Positions 9,182 through 18,544 of a stretch of DNA of 64,000 nucleotides are shown in pieces. The translations under genes were made by a program, and so were the position numbers. Position 1 is the stretch's first letter. Each line of letters begins with the position of its first letter. The notes beneath the pieces were generated by a model, which saw nothing but the letters and a program-made list of their open reading frames with translations, did no database searches and was not told where the DNA came from. Source of the stretch: Pseudoxanthomonas sp. CF385 (GTDB lineage Bacteria; Pseudomonadota; Gammaproteobacteria; Xanthomonadales; Xanthomonadaceae); contig NZ_FNKZ01000002.1 of NCBI RefSeq assembly GCF_900104255.1, positions 248,001 through 312,000 of the forward strand, written 5' to 3'.

Positions 9182-9973
9182 TCAGGCGGGCCTCGAAACG
9201 GGACTTCGCTTCAGCAGCGCGTGCGCCATGTAATGCAGCATGCACCAGGCCGACCGTGGCCAGTTCAGCCGCTCGATCTCGCGGTAGATGCGCCACTGCC
9301 AACCGGCCGCGCGCAGCTTGTTCGACGATACGGAACCGCCGCGCACCAGGTAGTACGCCAGCGGGCGGCCCTCCGGCACGCGTTCGGCATGGCCGGCGCG
9401 GCGCACGCGGTCCAGCCAGAACACGTAGTCTTCGTGGCCCATCTTCTGGAACGCCACGTCGCCCAGCGAGCGTTCGTAGATGCCGGTCAGGTTGCCGATG
9501 CGGTTGCTGTAGAGCATGCCCGCGTAGTCCACGCGCTCGGGCGGCACGACCATCGTCAACGCACGGCCATCTTCCGCCACCCGCTGATAGGCGGTGTAAC
9601 AGACGCGGGCGCCGGTGCGCGCCATGTGCGCGAGCTGGATGGCCAGCTTGTCGGCGTCCCACCAGTCGTCGCTGTCGAGGAAGGCGACATGCGTGCCACG
9701 TGCCGCCTGCAACCCGCGGTTGCGCGCCGCCGCGACACCGCCATTGGCCTGGTGCACCGCGACCACGCGCGGGTCGCGCTCGGCGTAGGCCTCCATGATC
9801 GCGGCGGATCCGTCGCGCGAGCCGTCGTTCACCAGGATCAGCTCGACGTGCCGGTGGCTCTGCCCCAGCACGGAGTCGATCGAACGCGCCATCGTGGCTT
9901 CCGCGTTGTACACGGGCATCACCACGCTGACGAAGGGCGGATCGACGGCCGGCAGCGGCACGGCGGCGTTCAT
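9182..9973 (-). CDS. Family 2 glycosyltransferase
   Basis: A 263-residue GT-A glycosyltransferase with VSVVMPVYNAEATMARSIDSV at the N-terminus, VNDGSRDGS, a FLDSDDWW DxD-type motif and GHEDYVFWLDRV. The residues around EDYVFWL match the usual catalytic ED region. It overlaps the last bases of the upstream His-rich membrane-anchored gene (start 9973, that gene's stop at 9970-9972) in an ATGA arrangement. The substrate is unknown, but its position points to assembly of the locus polysaccharide repeat. Confidence 0.88.
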   Translation of the reverse strand: MNAAVPLPAVDPPFVSVVMPVYNAEATMARSIDSVLGQSHRHVELILVNDGSRDGSAAIMEAYAERDPRVVAVHQANGGVAAARNRGLQAARGTHVAFLDSDDWWDADKLAIQLAHMARTGARVCYTAYQRVAEDGRALTMVVPPERVDYAGMLYSNRIGNLTGIYERSLGDVAFQKMGHEDYVFWLDRVRRAGHAERVPEGRPLAYYLVRGGSVSSNKLRAAGWQWRIYREIERLNWPRSAWCMLHYMAHALLKRSPVSRPA

Positions 9974-11166
9974 GCGGCCGCCTGCGCCTGCCGTCCGCCC
10001 GCCCACGACGCGCGCGGCGCCGGCAGGTGGAAATCGCGGTAGTCGCCGGGATTGCCCTGCTTGCCCGCCTCGGCCGCCTTCACGATGTTGTAGGCCTCGC
10101 GCGCGCTGACGTAGTGCAACACGTACTTCTGGCCATCGTTGTAGGCGGACTCCAGATAGTCGTGCATTGCATCCACCGGCGGACCCAGCAAGGTGTCGAT
10201 GTCGCCTTCCTGGGTGCCGTGCGTGTGGATCTTCACGAAGACCCATTCCGGCCGCCCCTGCACGTGCACGCCGGCCTGGACCCACGCGTCGACGCGTTCG
10301 GGCGTGGGCGGCTGGCCCTTGCGCACGTCGGCGTTCTCGATGCGCGGCATCAGGCCGAAACGGCGGTCCTTCCAGTTCAGGCCCAGCGGGCCCTGGATCA
10401 GCATCAGGTCGCCGCTCGCCTCTCCGCCGACGCGCACCGGCACGCCGGTGTCGTGCGACTTGGGTGCGTGGGCATCGTCGGTGGCGTAGTAGATGCTGTT
10501 GATCGTGCGCGTCTGCGTGTCGCTCGGCGCGGACGGCAACGTGAAGTCGGCGTAGCACCCCAGGTCGCGCAGCAGGATCAGTTCGTTGTCCAGCCCGCAC
10601 CAGCGGCCATCGGGACGCGAGTTATCCAGGCACCAGTTGCCGTGGATGAAACCGAAGCGCAGCTCGCCGGTGGCCGGGTCGCGCGGCAGCGCACCGTGGC
10701 GCTCGTGCAGGACGCGGCAGAAGCGCGCCATGCCCTCGTTGAAGTTGGCTTCGGTGTCGTTGTCGTGGTGCAGGTGCACTTCGATCTCGCCATAGCCGTC
10801 CGCGCAGAGGGCGGACAGCTTGTCGAGGTACTCGGGAACGTACTCTTCTTCGGGATAGAAGAAGCTGTGCTGAGGCGGCCGCCCGTCGGCATCGCGGTGG
10901 CGGCCGGCCAGGGTGCGGTAGTCGCGGCACCAGCGATCGACGCGCTCGCGCTGCTTGGCTTCATCCGCGCCGTGCCACATCGGCTCGAAGTGGTCGACGA
11001 AACAGAACATGACATGCACCGGGCCCGGCGTCGCCGTCACCCGCGGCCTGCGCAGGTAGCTGCCGATCCAGATCTCCATGTTGCGCGAGCGCAGCAGCTT
11101 CCACACGGCCAGCGCCGCGACCGCGAGGATCGCCACCGGAACCGTCAGCCACACCAGAATGTTCAA
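9970..11166 (-). CDS. Membrane-anchored His/Asp-rich protein, possible divergent polysaccharide deacetylase
   Basis: A 398-residue protein with one N-terminal helix (residues 1-24, NILVWLTVPVAILAVAALAVW) and a large soluble part. I do not recognise it as a named enzyme. The soluble part has regularly placed His/Asp motifs: FCFVDHFEP (about 54-62), EIEVHLHHDND (about 127-137), FGFIHGNWCLDN (about 171-182) and FVKIHTHG near residue 310. Their order and the 'EVHLHHD' element recall NodB-like deacetylases or related TIM-barrel hydrolases; this is inference. An AAGGGGGA ribosome binding site precedes the ATG. Coupling to the following glycosyltransferase by an ATGA overlap ties it to EPS assembly. 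Confidence 0.6.
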   Translation of the reverse strand: MNILVWLTVPVAILAVAALAVWKLLRSRNMEIWIGSYLRRPRVTATPGPVHVMFCFVDHFEPMWHGADEAKQRERVDRWCRDYRTLAGRHRDADGRPPQHSFFYPEEEYVPEYLDKLSALCADGYGEIEVHLHHDNDTEANFNEGMARFCRVLHERHGALPRDPATGELRFGFIHGNWCLDNSRPDGRWCGLDNELILLRDLGCYADFTLPSAPSDTQTRTINSIYYATDDAHAPKSHDTGVPVRVGGEASGDLMLIQGPLGLNWKDRRFGLMPRIENADVRKGQPPTPERVDAWVQAGVHVQGRPEWVFVKIHTHGTQEGDIDTLLGPPVDAMHDYLESAYNDGQKYVLHYVSAREAYNIVKAAEAGKQGNPGDYRDFHLPAPRASWAGGRQAQAAA

Positions 11167-11256
11167 GCGTCCCCCTTGCTTTTCCGGCGTGTGCTCACGC
11201 CTCCGTCACCCACGAGAACGCGGCAACGGCGGCGTACCGGCCAGCCGGGCGGGGAT

Positions 11257-11898
11257 TCAGTGCAGGTGCGGCAGCGCGCGCAGGTCGAAACCCTGCGCCT
11301 TCCAGGTGGGAATCAATTCCCGCAACAGCGTAAGCGAGTGTTCGCTGTCGTCATGCATCAGCACGATGTCGCCGCCGCGCGGGGGCACGCGCTGGATGGT
11401 CTCCAGCAGTTCGGGCACGGGCCGCCGGCTGTAATCCAGGCTGTCGTAGGACCAGTAGTCGATCCGGTGACGGCGGCTCACCAGGCGCGCCAGCATGGGG
11501 AACGTGAGCACCCCGCGCGGGGGCCGGAACGCGTGCCGAGCGCGGCCATCGATGCCGCGCAACAGTTGCTCCGTGCGCTCGATCTCGTCGAGCTGCTGCG
11601 GCAGGGTCAACGCATCGAAGATCGGATGCGAGTAGGAGTGATTGCCGAGCGTATGGCCTTCCGCGGCGATCCGGCGCGCGAGCGCGGAATGGCGCTCCAC
11701 CTCGCGGCCGATCAGGAAGAAGCTGGCCTTGGCGTCGTGCTCCGCCAGCAGGTCGAGCAGCGGCGGGGTGAATTCCGGATGCGGGCCGTCGTCGAAGGTC
11801 AGATACAGGGTCTTCCCGTCCTCCGCAGGGCCTTCCGTCGCCAACCAGCCGTTCGGCAGGAAGCGCAGCAGCTTGAGTCGTCGCGGGCGTGGATTCAT
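11257..11898 (-). CDS. Polysaccharide deacetylase (NodB homology domain)
   Basis: A 213-residue single-domain carbohydrate esterase family 4 protein. Its motifs appear in order: LTFDDGPHPE (catalytic Asp and metal Asp), GNHSYSHP (metal His residues), FRPPRG, YWSYDSLDY and IVLMHDD (catalytic-base His region). It would remove N-acetyl groups from the EPS or its lipid-linked intermediate. No signal peptide is seen from the ATG at 11898, so it may act in the cytoplasm or be exported by an unseen N-terminus. Longer in-frame starts run into the downstream end of the neighbouring glycosyltransferase. It is followed by 90 bases before the His-rich protein gene. Confidence 0.85.
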   Translation of the reverse strand: MNPRPRRLKLLRFLPNGWLATEGPAEDGKTLYLTFDDGPHPEFTPPLLDLLAEHDAKASFFLIGREVERHSALARRIAAEGHTLGNHSYSHPIFDALTLPQQLDEIERTEQLLRGIDGRARHAFRPPRGVLTFPMLARLVSRRHRIDYWSYDSLDYSRRPVPELLETIQRVPPRGGDIVLMHDDSEHSLTLLRELIPTWKAQGFDLRALPHLH

Positions 11899-11926
11899 GG
11901 GGAAAGCATGTGGGGAAAGAAGCGGC

Positions 11927-13072
11927 TCACGACAGGCGTCCCTGCATGGCCATGGTGCACGAATCGCAATCCGGCGGATCGTAGAGGCCATGGTAACGCT
12001 CGGCCATGGTCCGGAACGAGGCTTCCGCCTGTGCCCAGGACTGGCCCGCGCGACCCATCCTCCCCGCTTCGTCGCCTCCACGCAGCAGCGCGATCAACGC
12101 CGTCGCGAGGGCGGCCACGTCGGCCGCCGGCACCAGCCGTCCATTGACGCCATCGCGGACGATCTCGCGGTTGCCGCCCACATCGGTGGCCACGATCGGC
12201 AGCCCGGCCGCGCAGGCTTCGAGCAGCGCGATCGAATAGCCCTCGCTGGCCGACGAGAGCGCGAACACATCCATGCCCGTCAGCAACCGCGGCACGTCGT
12301 GGCGGTCGCCCATGAAGCGCACGGCATCCGAGATCCCCGCCTGCTCGGCCTGCGTCTCGAGCGCGGCCCGCAGGGGACCGTCGCCGACGACGGCGAGCAC
12401 GGCCTCCGGCACCTGCATGCGCACCTTGGCGAACGCGCGGAGCAACAGCGCGTGATCCTTCACCGGCTGCAACCGACCGACCGTGCCGATGATGCGGCTG
12501 CCCGCAGGCCAGCCCAGCTCGGTGGCGAGCGCCTGGCGTCCCGCGGTATCGGCCGGCTTGAAACGGTCCAGGCGGATGCCGTTCGGCACCGACAGCAGAC
12601 CGCGCTGCGGTTGCACGCCCTCCGCGGCAAAGCGTTCCCGTGCCGCTTCGCACACGGCGACGGCGTAGTCGGTGAACCGCATGCTCTGGCGGTAGAGCCA
12701 TTCCTGGCGACCGCTCTTCACCCGGCCGCCCATGCCATGCCGCGTATTGATCCGGCACTTCAACGGCAGGCCCAACGATGCGATGACCGCGTAGTAATGC
12801 GCCATCGCGTTGTGCGTATGGAGTACGGCGTCCGGCGACTGCCGGATCAGCGCGCGCGCGCGACGCAGTGCGCGCAGGTCCAGCCCGGGGCGCTTGCCAC
12901 AGGCATCCACGCGCACGCCGCTGGCGAGCAGTTCCTTCGCCAGAAGGCCCAGTTTGAACAGGCAGATCACCCGGCACTGGTGTCCCGCTTCGCGCTGGCT
13001 CGCGATCAGGTCCACCACGGTGCGCTCAAGGCCACCGCGATCCAGGTTCTCGACGAAATGCACGATCTCCAC
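11927..13072 (-). CDS. Family 4 (GT-B) glycosyltransferase
   Basis: A 381-residue retaining glycosyltransferase that opens VEIVHFVENLDRGGLERTVVDL and carries a GT-B C-terminal domain: VGRLQPVKDH, and the E-x7-E donor motif SEGYSIALLEACAAGLPIVATDVGG at about residues 275-300. It resembles sugar transferases of exosortase/EpsH1-type EPS loci (family knowledge). The GTG at 13072 is preceded by GGGCGAG and lies 7 bases after the stop of the upstream ligase. An ATG at 13108 would overlap that gene by 29 bases and is less likely. It ends in an odd cysteine-containing tail (DPPDCDSCTMAMQGRLS). Confidence 0.88.
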   Translation of the reverse strand: MEIVHFVENLDRGGLERTVVDLIASQREAGHQCRVICLFKLGLLAKELLASGVRVDACGKRPGLDLRALRRARALIRQSPDAVLHTHNAMAHYYAVIASLGLPLKCRINTRHGMGGRVKSGRQEWLYRQSMRFTDYAVAVCEAARERFAAEGVQPQRGLLSVPNGIRLDRFKPADTAGRQALATELGWPAGSRIIGTVGRLQPVKDHALLLRAFAKVRMQVPEAVLAVVGDGPLRAALETQAEQAGISDAVRFMGDRHDVPRLLTGMDVFALSSASEGYSIALLEACAAGLPIVATDVGGNREIVRDGVNGRLVPAADVAALATALIALLRGGDEAGRMGRAGQSWAQAEASFRTMAERYHGLYDPPDCDSCTMAMQGRLS

Positions 13073-13079
13073 GCTCGCC

Positions 13080-14426
13080 CTAACTCCCAAGTTCAGACAC
13101 GGTGACACGCTGCTTGCCGGTCGGCGTCAGCGGGATTTCGTCCGTGAAACGGAAATCCAGGGCGACGCTGTCGCCCACCACCTTGACCAGCTCGCGCCGG
13201 ACAAGTTCGATCACCGAGGGATCGAATCCCTCGTCGCGCACGATCAGGATCTCGAAGGCGTCCAGGCGCTTCTGCACCACCTGGTAGCGGCGGATGCCCG
13301 TCGCGGCCAGGAAGGCGTAGACGATGTACTCGCCCGGCACGAAGCGTCCGTCCGGGGTGCGCAGCGCGTCCAGCTTGCGCCCGTCCACGCTGGCCAACCG
13401 GGGCAGTCCGCGACCGCACGCGCAGCGACCATGGCCCGGCGTGGCCAGGTCGCCGTTGACGTAGCGCAGCAGCGGCATGCCGTAGTTGTGCAGGTCGCTG
13501 ACCACGAGTTCGCGGGAACCGTCCGTGCCGGCGTCGTCGCCATGGCCCAGTTCCACCACCAGGTGGTCGGCGTTCACGTGCAGGCCGTCGCGGTGTTCGC
13601 ACTCGGCGGCGATCAGCATGAACTCGCGGCAGCCGTAGGTGTTGTAGGCCGGCGCGCCGAAGGCCTGCTCGATGCGCTGCTTCTGCGAGGCGTGCAACGC
13701 CTCGGCCGCGCCGAGGATGCGCGCAGGCGCGTGTATCCGGCGGCCGGAGGCGATCAGCCAGTCCGCCATTTCCACGATCGGCGCCACGTACGACACGATG
13801 GTTTCGGGACGGAAGCGATCGATGGCATCGGCATATTCGGCCATGCGCGCGCGGTCCATCTCGAAGGCGTTCAGCATGCACCGGTTGAACGCGCTGTGGT
13901 ACAGCCGGTCCTTGCGTTTCTGGGCACCGATGGGCGTACCCCACAGATAGAGCGTGCGCTGGCCAAGGCGGGCGCCCGCCCAACCGTAGCCGCGCCACAT
14001 GACCGCCACGCGACGCTCGTAGCTTTCGCGCGTGTAGCCGAAGCGCAGCGGTTCGCCGGTGGAGCCGCCGGTGGTCTTGTACAGCAGCCCGTCCTTGTAC
14101 GACGCCGCGATCAAGCGTTCGAAATTGGCGCGGATCGTGGGCTTGTCGAGCACGGGCAGGCGCGAGAAATGCGCGCGGTCGCGGATGTCGTCCGGCGCCG
14201 AGATGCCGAGCGCGGCCCATGTCTCGCGGTAATAGGGCACGTGATCCCAGCAGTGGCGGATCAGCTGCTGCAGCTTCTGCCACTGCAGTGCGTCGATCTG
14301 CTCGGGGTCAAGCCATTGCTGGCGCTCGTACTCGCGCAGGTAGGCCAGCGTCTTGCGCCCGCGCATGCCCGACTCGTAAGCCGGGAACAGCACATGGCGG
14401 AACAGCGGCTCGTACAGCCCGGTCAT
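13080..14426 (-). CDS. Adenylate-forming ligase of the PaaK/CapK family
   Basis: A 448-residue phenylacetate-CoA-ligase-like protein. It has the AMP-binding loop LYKTTGGSTGEPLRFGYT, a TYGCREF segment and a Cys-containing stretch GRCACGRGLPR near residue 335, followed by the small C-terminal domain (PTGKQRVTV). Members beside capsule genes (CapK type) are thought to activate a carboxylic acid for transfer to a polysaccharide or to act in its modification; the substrate here is unknown. The ATG at 14426 overlaps the stop of the flippase gene (ATGA), and the stop is followed within 7 bases by the GT4 start, so all three are coupled. Confidence 0.82.
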   Translation of the reverse strand: MTGLYEPLFRHVLFPAYESGMRGRKTLAYLREYERQQWLDPEQIDALQWQKLQQLIRHCWDHVPYYRETWAALGISAPDDIRDRAHFSRLPVLDKPTIRANFERLIAASYKDGLLYKTTGGSTGEPLRFGYTRESYERRVAVMWRGYGWAGARLGQRTLYLWGTPIGAQKRKDRLYHSAFNRCMLNAFEMDRARMAEYADAIDRFRPETIVSYVAPIVEMADWLIASGRRIHAPARILGAAEALHASQKQRIEQAFGAPAYNTYGCREFMLIAAECEHRDGLHVNADHLVVELGHGDDAGTDGSRELVVSDLHNYGMPLLRYVNGDLATPGHGRCACGRGLPRLASVDGRKLDALRTPDGRFVPGEYIVYAFLAATGIRRYQVVQKRLDAFEILIVRDEGFDPSVIELVRRELVKVVGDSVALDFRFTDEIPLTPTGKQRVTVSELGS

Positions 14427-15976
14427 GAGATCCCCTCCCCTGCGCGATCGTGCGCCCACGCGAGCAGACGCGCGCCTGCGCGCGGACGGCTCGCGGCGAA
14501 TCGGCCGTGCAGCAGCTGGAGATGCCCGATGTCGTCGCGCGTCCAGCAGCGCAGCAGCAGCGTGAACAGCGCGTACGACACCACCAGCAGTACGCCGCCC
14601 AGCAGCACGGCCGCCCATGGCACCAGATGCCCGCGCAGCGGCCACGCCAGCGCGGCCGCCAGCGCACCGGCCAGCAGCACGCGGCCCAGCGCGCCCCAGG
14701 CCGGTCGCGCATGGCTGACCTTGACCGCGAGCGAAATGTACAGCGTGGCGTTCACCGCGGCCACGATCAGATAGGCGGCCACCGCACCCACCAATGCGTA
14801 GTGGGCGATCAGCACGGCGGCCAGCGTCAGCTTCAGCACGCCGGAGGTGGCGGCCAGCACCAGGATGCTGCGCTGGCGGTCCGCACTGACCAGCAGACTC
14901 GACGCGCCCTGCGCCATCGTCGTCATGCAGGTGGCGAACAGGCAGGCGGAGAACAGCGGCCCTGCGGCCCAGTATTCGCGGCCGTACAGCAAGTGGATGA
15001 CGTCGTCGCCGAACACCAGGCCGAACGCCATCAACGGCACCGCCAGCAGGGACAGGTAGTGGGTGGTGCCGACGAACCGCCGCGCCGCGACTTCACGGCC
15101 CTGGCTCAGCGCGCTCGCCATCATCGGCAGCAGCAGCGCGCCGAAGACGCCCGGCACCAGCGCCGCCGCGCCGACCGCGAGCTGGTACGCCACCTTGAAC
15201 TGGCCGGCGTCGTGGCTGTCGGCGTACAGGTTGAGGAACATCACCTCCACCTCGCTGGCGACCAGGAAGCTGACCGACACGGTCAGCGCCGTCCAGCGCA
15301 TGTGGTGGCTGATCCGCGCACGCAGCGTCGGCGGCAGCACCACGCCGGGCTGGCGCGGCGGCAGCAGCGGGCGGATCTGACGCAGCGACATGACGTAGAA
15401 CACGATGCCCGACAGCGAGAACACCGCCAGCAGCCACTCCACCGGCGCATCCAGCTGCCACGCGGCGATCACCAGCAGCAGGTTGATCGGGGTGGAGACC
15501 AGGGCCACGATCGCCGTCGCGCGGAAGTTCTCGAACCCCTTCGCCACGCCGATGTTGAACATGTACGACGAGCGCAGCGCCACGCCGACGATCAGGAAGC
15601 CCAGCAGCAGCGTATGGTTCATGCCGGGGGCGATGTGGTCACCGGCGAAGATGAACAGCGCGGCGCCCGCCAGCAGGACGAACAGCATGAACACCCGCTG
15701 CGCCTTCCGCAGGTAGCTCAGTACGTAGGGAATCTGCTCCAGGTGGCCCGAGCCGCGCAGTTCGGCGACGAACTTGATCGCGGCACTGGCGGTACCCGAG
15801 TTGGTGGTCGCCACGCCCATGGCCACCAGCCAGATCACCAGGCTGTAGGTACCGAAGCCGTCCGGCCCCAGGTGGCGGGCGATGATGATGGACGTGAGCA
15901 TGCCGAGTACGTACTCGGTGTACATGCCCACCGAGGAGAACAGGGTGTTGCTGAGCGTGCGCGATCGTTCGTTCAT
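14423..15976 (-). CDS. Oligosaccharide flippase (Wzx-like, MOP superfamily)
   Basis: A 517-residue polytopic membrane protein with about 12-14 hydrophobic helices and an N-terminus typical of Wzx (NTLFSSVGMYTEYVLGMLTSIIIARHLGPDGFGTYSLV). It would flip the undecaprenyl-linked repeat unit across the inner membrane. It starts at 15976 and overlaps the stop of the O-antigen ligase/polymerase by an ATGA junction. A polymerase and a flippase back to back are the core of a Wzx/Wzy pathway. Confidence 0.88.
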   Translation of the reverse strand: MNERSRTLSNTLFSSVGMYTEYVLGMLTSIIIARHLGPDGFGTYSLVIWLVAMGVATTNSGTASAAIKFVAELRGSGHLEQIPYVLSYLRKAQRVFMLFVLLAGAALFIFAGDHIAPGMNHTLLLGFLIVGVALRSSYMFNIGVAKGFENFRATAIVALVSTPINLLLVIAAWQLDAPVEWLLAVFSLSGIVFYVMSLRQIRPLLPPRQPGVVLPPTLRARISHHMRWTALTVSVSFLVASEVEVMFLNLYADSHDAGQFKVAYQLAVGAAALVPGVFGALLLPMMASALSQGREVAARRFVGTTHYLSLLAVPLMAFGLVFGDDVIHLLYGREYWAAGPLFSACLFATCMTTMAQGASSLLVSADRQRSILVLAATSGVLKLTLAAVLIAHYALVGAVAAYLIVAAVNATLYISLAVKVSHARPAWGALGRVLLAGALAAALAWPLRGHLVPWAAVLLGGVLLVVSYALFTLLLRCWTRDDIGHLQLLHGRFAASRPRAGARLLAWAHDRAGEGIS

Positions 15977-17268
15977 GCCATCGCCAACAGGACCTTGACG
16001 GTCACATAAAGACCGATAACGCCAATTACGGCGTAGGCGGGCCAACGAATGATGTCCTTCTCCAGAGAGAAGGCCGGAAGACTGGGATAGGTGTTGCGCA
16101 TGCGGGTGTAGTGGCCGACGACCATCGCCACCAGCAGGTACAGGATCACGACGTAGCTGCGGCTCAGGAAGAACGCCGCCGTGAAGAACCCGACCAGCGA
16201 GATCAGCATGCACAGGCTCAGCGCCTTGTCGGTGCGCCACTCCTTCAGCGCGACCTCGTCGGGCACGTCCATCGGCACGTCGTCGATGATGTCGTCCTCG
16301 CGGTTGACGATGGCCAGCATCATCCGGAAGCAGTAGCCCACGATCGCCAGCCACACGGTGAAGCCGACGATGCCGGTTTCCGCCAGCACCAGCACGAAGG
16401 AGTTGTGCGCGGTCAGCTCGTGCAGGTCCGAGTAACCGCCCGCGCCGATGCCGAAGACCGGGCTGCCGATGAACATCTGGATGCCTTCGTACCAGGATTC
16501 CACCCGGCCCATCGCCGATGCTTCGGAGACGTCCATTTCCTGCATGCGCGACGGCAGCATCATCAGCCCGCCCAGCGCGCCGGCACCCAGCAGCCCCGCC
16601 CAGAACATGCCGCGCGTGCGCCAGACGTAGACGCCGAGCATGGCGACGAGGGCCAGCAGCGTGCCGCGCGAATTGGTCAGGTAGCAGCCCCAGACCAGCA
16701 GCACGATCGCGGTCCACCAGAACAGCCGCTTCAGGCCCAGCCAGCCGCCGCGCGTACTGAGGTAGAACGCCATCGGCAGGCACATCACGAACAGCATGCC
16801 CAGGTCGTTGGGGTCGTTGAAGATGCCCACGTACTGGATGCGCGTGCCCTGCGACAGTTCCACACCGGTCCAGCCGATGCCCGTGCTGGCCTGGTCGATG
16901 CCGTGCACCGCCAGCACCGACGCGCAGACGACGAAGACGGACATGACCGCCTGCATGCGCGCGCGCGTGTCCACCGTATTCGCCAGCAGCACGTAGGCCA
17001 GCAACACCGGCGCGAACACGAAGAACACGAACAGTGCGCCGCCCGCCCAGCCGTTCACCACCTTGGACACCATGGCGATGAACAGGAATATCGGAATCAG
17101 CAGGAACTGGGGCTGGTTGAAGGACTTGCGCTGCGAGAACAGGAACAGGCCGGCCGCCAGCAGAAGGGCGATGGACTGCATCGGCGGACCCGGTGATTCG
17201 GCCACCGCCGGGTAGTCCTGGGGCCTGATCAGCACCAGGACGAGGTACACCAACATGAAAAAGAACAT
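15973..17268 (-). CDS. O-antigen ligase / polymerase family membrane protein
   Basis: A 431-residue integral membrane protein with about 10-11 helices and the Wzy_C/O-antigen-ligase region: LTNSRGTLLALVAM, then a periplasmic loop RVESWYEGIQMFIGSPVFGIGAGGYSDLHELTAHNSFVLVLAETG. In this family the NSRG arginine and the H-N-S-F segment take part in glycan transfer. It probably polymerises the repeat units, or alternatively ligates the glycan to an acceptor. It directly precedes the flippase, with overlapping stop and start. Similar proteins occur in exosortase-type EPS loci, but that does not separate polymerase from ligase. Confidence 0.85.
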   Translation of the reverse strand: MFFFMLVYLVLVLIRPQDYPAVAESPGPPMQSIALLLAAGLFLFSQRKSFNQPQFLLIPIFLFIAMVSKVVNGWAGGALFVFFVFAPVLLAYVLLANTVDTRARMQAVMSVFVVCASVLAVHGIDQASTGIGWTGVELSQGTRIQYVGIFNDPNDLGMLFVMCLPMAFYLSTRGGWLGLKRLFWWTAIVLLVWGCYLTNSRGTLLALVAMLGVYVWRTRGMFWAGLLGAGALGGLMMLPSRMQEMDVSEASAMGRVESWYEGIQMFIGSPVFGIGAGGYSDLHELTAHNSFVLVLAETGIVGFTVWLAIVGYCFRMMLAIVNREDDIIDDVPMDVPDEVALKEWRTDKALSLCMLISLVGFFTAAFFLSRSYVVILYLLVAMVVGHYTRMRNTYPSLPAFSLEKDIIRWPAYAVIGVIGLYVTVKVLLAMA

Positions 17269-17290
17269 GATCCCCTGTCGCTCCCGTGCC

Positions 17291-18379
17291 TCAGCCTGTC
17301 CGCAATCGCGAGGCGTAGGTGAACAATTCCGGCATCGCCATCATGGCCTTGAACCACGGCATGTCCATGTGGCGTTCCACCGGCAAGCGGGGAAGCGAGA
17401 ACTGCGTACGCGGCCCGAGTCGGCCGATGCCGGCCACGTAGCTGCAGGCCAGGCGGAAGCCGGCCGCGCGCACGGCTTCGACCGTATCGTGGTTGAACGC
17501 ATCCGGACCACCCACCGGGTACGAGATGACCTGCACCGGCACGCCGAGTTCGCGCTCCAGCGTGTCCTTCGACCCCTGCACTTCGGCCACCATGCGCTCC
17601 AGCGGCAGCTTGGCCAGCATGCGGTGGTGCACGCCATGCGAACCGATCTCCATGCCACCCCGCTGCATCTCGCGCAGTTGGTCCCAGGTCATCGGCTTGC
17701 AGTCCGGGTGGCCTGCGTCGCGTGGGATGCCCCACGCCGTCTCGAGCCGGGCGACGAGCGCCGCCTGACCGTCGTCGTCGAGCAGTTTCAAGCGGTACAG
17801 CAGGTCGGCCGCCTGGCGCCGGCGTCCCGCCAGGTCGTCCTCGACCGTCCAGTCCACGTCAAGCTCGGGTACCTGCACGCGCGCGCCGGCCGGCGCCGAG
17901 CACAGCATGTGCACCAGCCAGTCGTACGCGTACGGCCGGCCCGAATCGATGTGCCCGGTGGAGACGAAGAACATCGCCGACATCCCCAGCTCGCGCAGGA
18001 TCGGGAAGGCGATGCGGTAGTTGTCGTCGTAGCCGTCGTCGAACGTCACCAGTGCGGCGCCCTCGGGCAGCGGCTTGCCGCGCTCGACCAGGTCCAGCAC
18101 TTCGTCGAAACGCATGGGCACGAAGGCCGTCTTCAGATGCCGCATCTGCTGGCGGAAGTCGTCCGCGGACGCGCTGATCAGTTCCGGATCGAAACTGAAA
18201 CCCTGCGGGTCCTGCGACTCCAGCACACGGTGGTACGCCAGCACGCGCAGCTCGCCATGCGCACTCGGCCGCACGCGCTGCAGCAACGGCAGCGCGCCCA
18301 GCCGATGGCACCAGCGCGCCAGCAACTGCCGACGCCCTACGCGCGCAGCCACGCTTATCGATGAGCCCCTGGTCATCAT
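17291..18379 (-). CDS. Polysaccharide deacetylase (NodB type), long form
   Basis: A 362-residue carbohydrate esterase 4 family protein. The catalytic motifs are LVTFDDGYDDNY at about residue 100, EIGSHGVHHRML and VISYPVGGPDAF, with an inserted region of some 100 residues between the first two. The start is uncertain: ATG codons at 18379 and 18376 fit the N-terminus MMTRGSSISVAARVG; a GTG at 18430 would add 17 residues. There is no clear signal peptide, so action on the inner face or as a peripheral protein is possible. It lies 22 bases upstream of the polymerase gene and heads the (-) block, divergent from the J-domain gene. Confidence 0.82.
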   Translation of the reverse strand: MMTRGSSISVAARVGRRQLLARWCHRLGALPLLQRVRPSAHGELRVLAYHRVLESQDPQGFSFDPELISASADDFRQQMRHLKTAFVPMRFDEVLDLVERGKPLPEGAALVTFDDGYDDNYRIAFPILRELGMSAMFFVSTGHIDSGRPYAYDWLVHMLCSAPAGARVQVPELDVDWTVEDDLAGRRRQAADLLYRLKLLDDDGQAALVARLETAWGIPRDAGHPDCKPMTWDQLREMQRGGMEIGSHGVHHRMLAKLPLERMVAEVQGSKDTLERELGVPVQVISYPVGGPDAFNHDTVEAVRAAGFRLACSYVAGIGRLGPRTQFSLPRLPVERHMDMPWFKAMMAMPELFTYASRLRTG

Positions 18380-18544
18380 CTTCCGCAACTTCGGCAACCT
18401 TGCCTGTGCCACTGGATACGCATAAAGCACCCGCCAGCGGCCAGTCCGCGGGCTGGCCGGATCGCCCCCCGGATCACGTATGAATGGGGAAAGCAGAAAT
18501 CATGCGCCGCTAAGGCGTGGCAGCGATACAGGGGCGCGGCACAG

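Noticed and set aside
10027..12147. A 706-residue open frame on the plus strand opposite the His-rich protein and deacetylase
   Set aside because: It is antisense to genes with clear motifs and lacks any recognisable domain.
18380..18430. Sigma-54-like TGGCAC ... TTGC sequence upstream of the long deacetylase
   Set aside because: The GG and GC dinucleotides are about 14 bases apart rather than the required 10.
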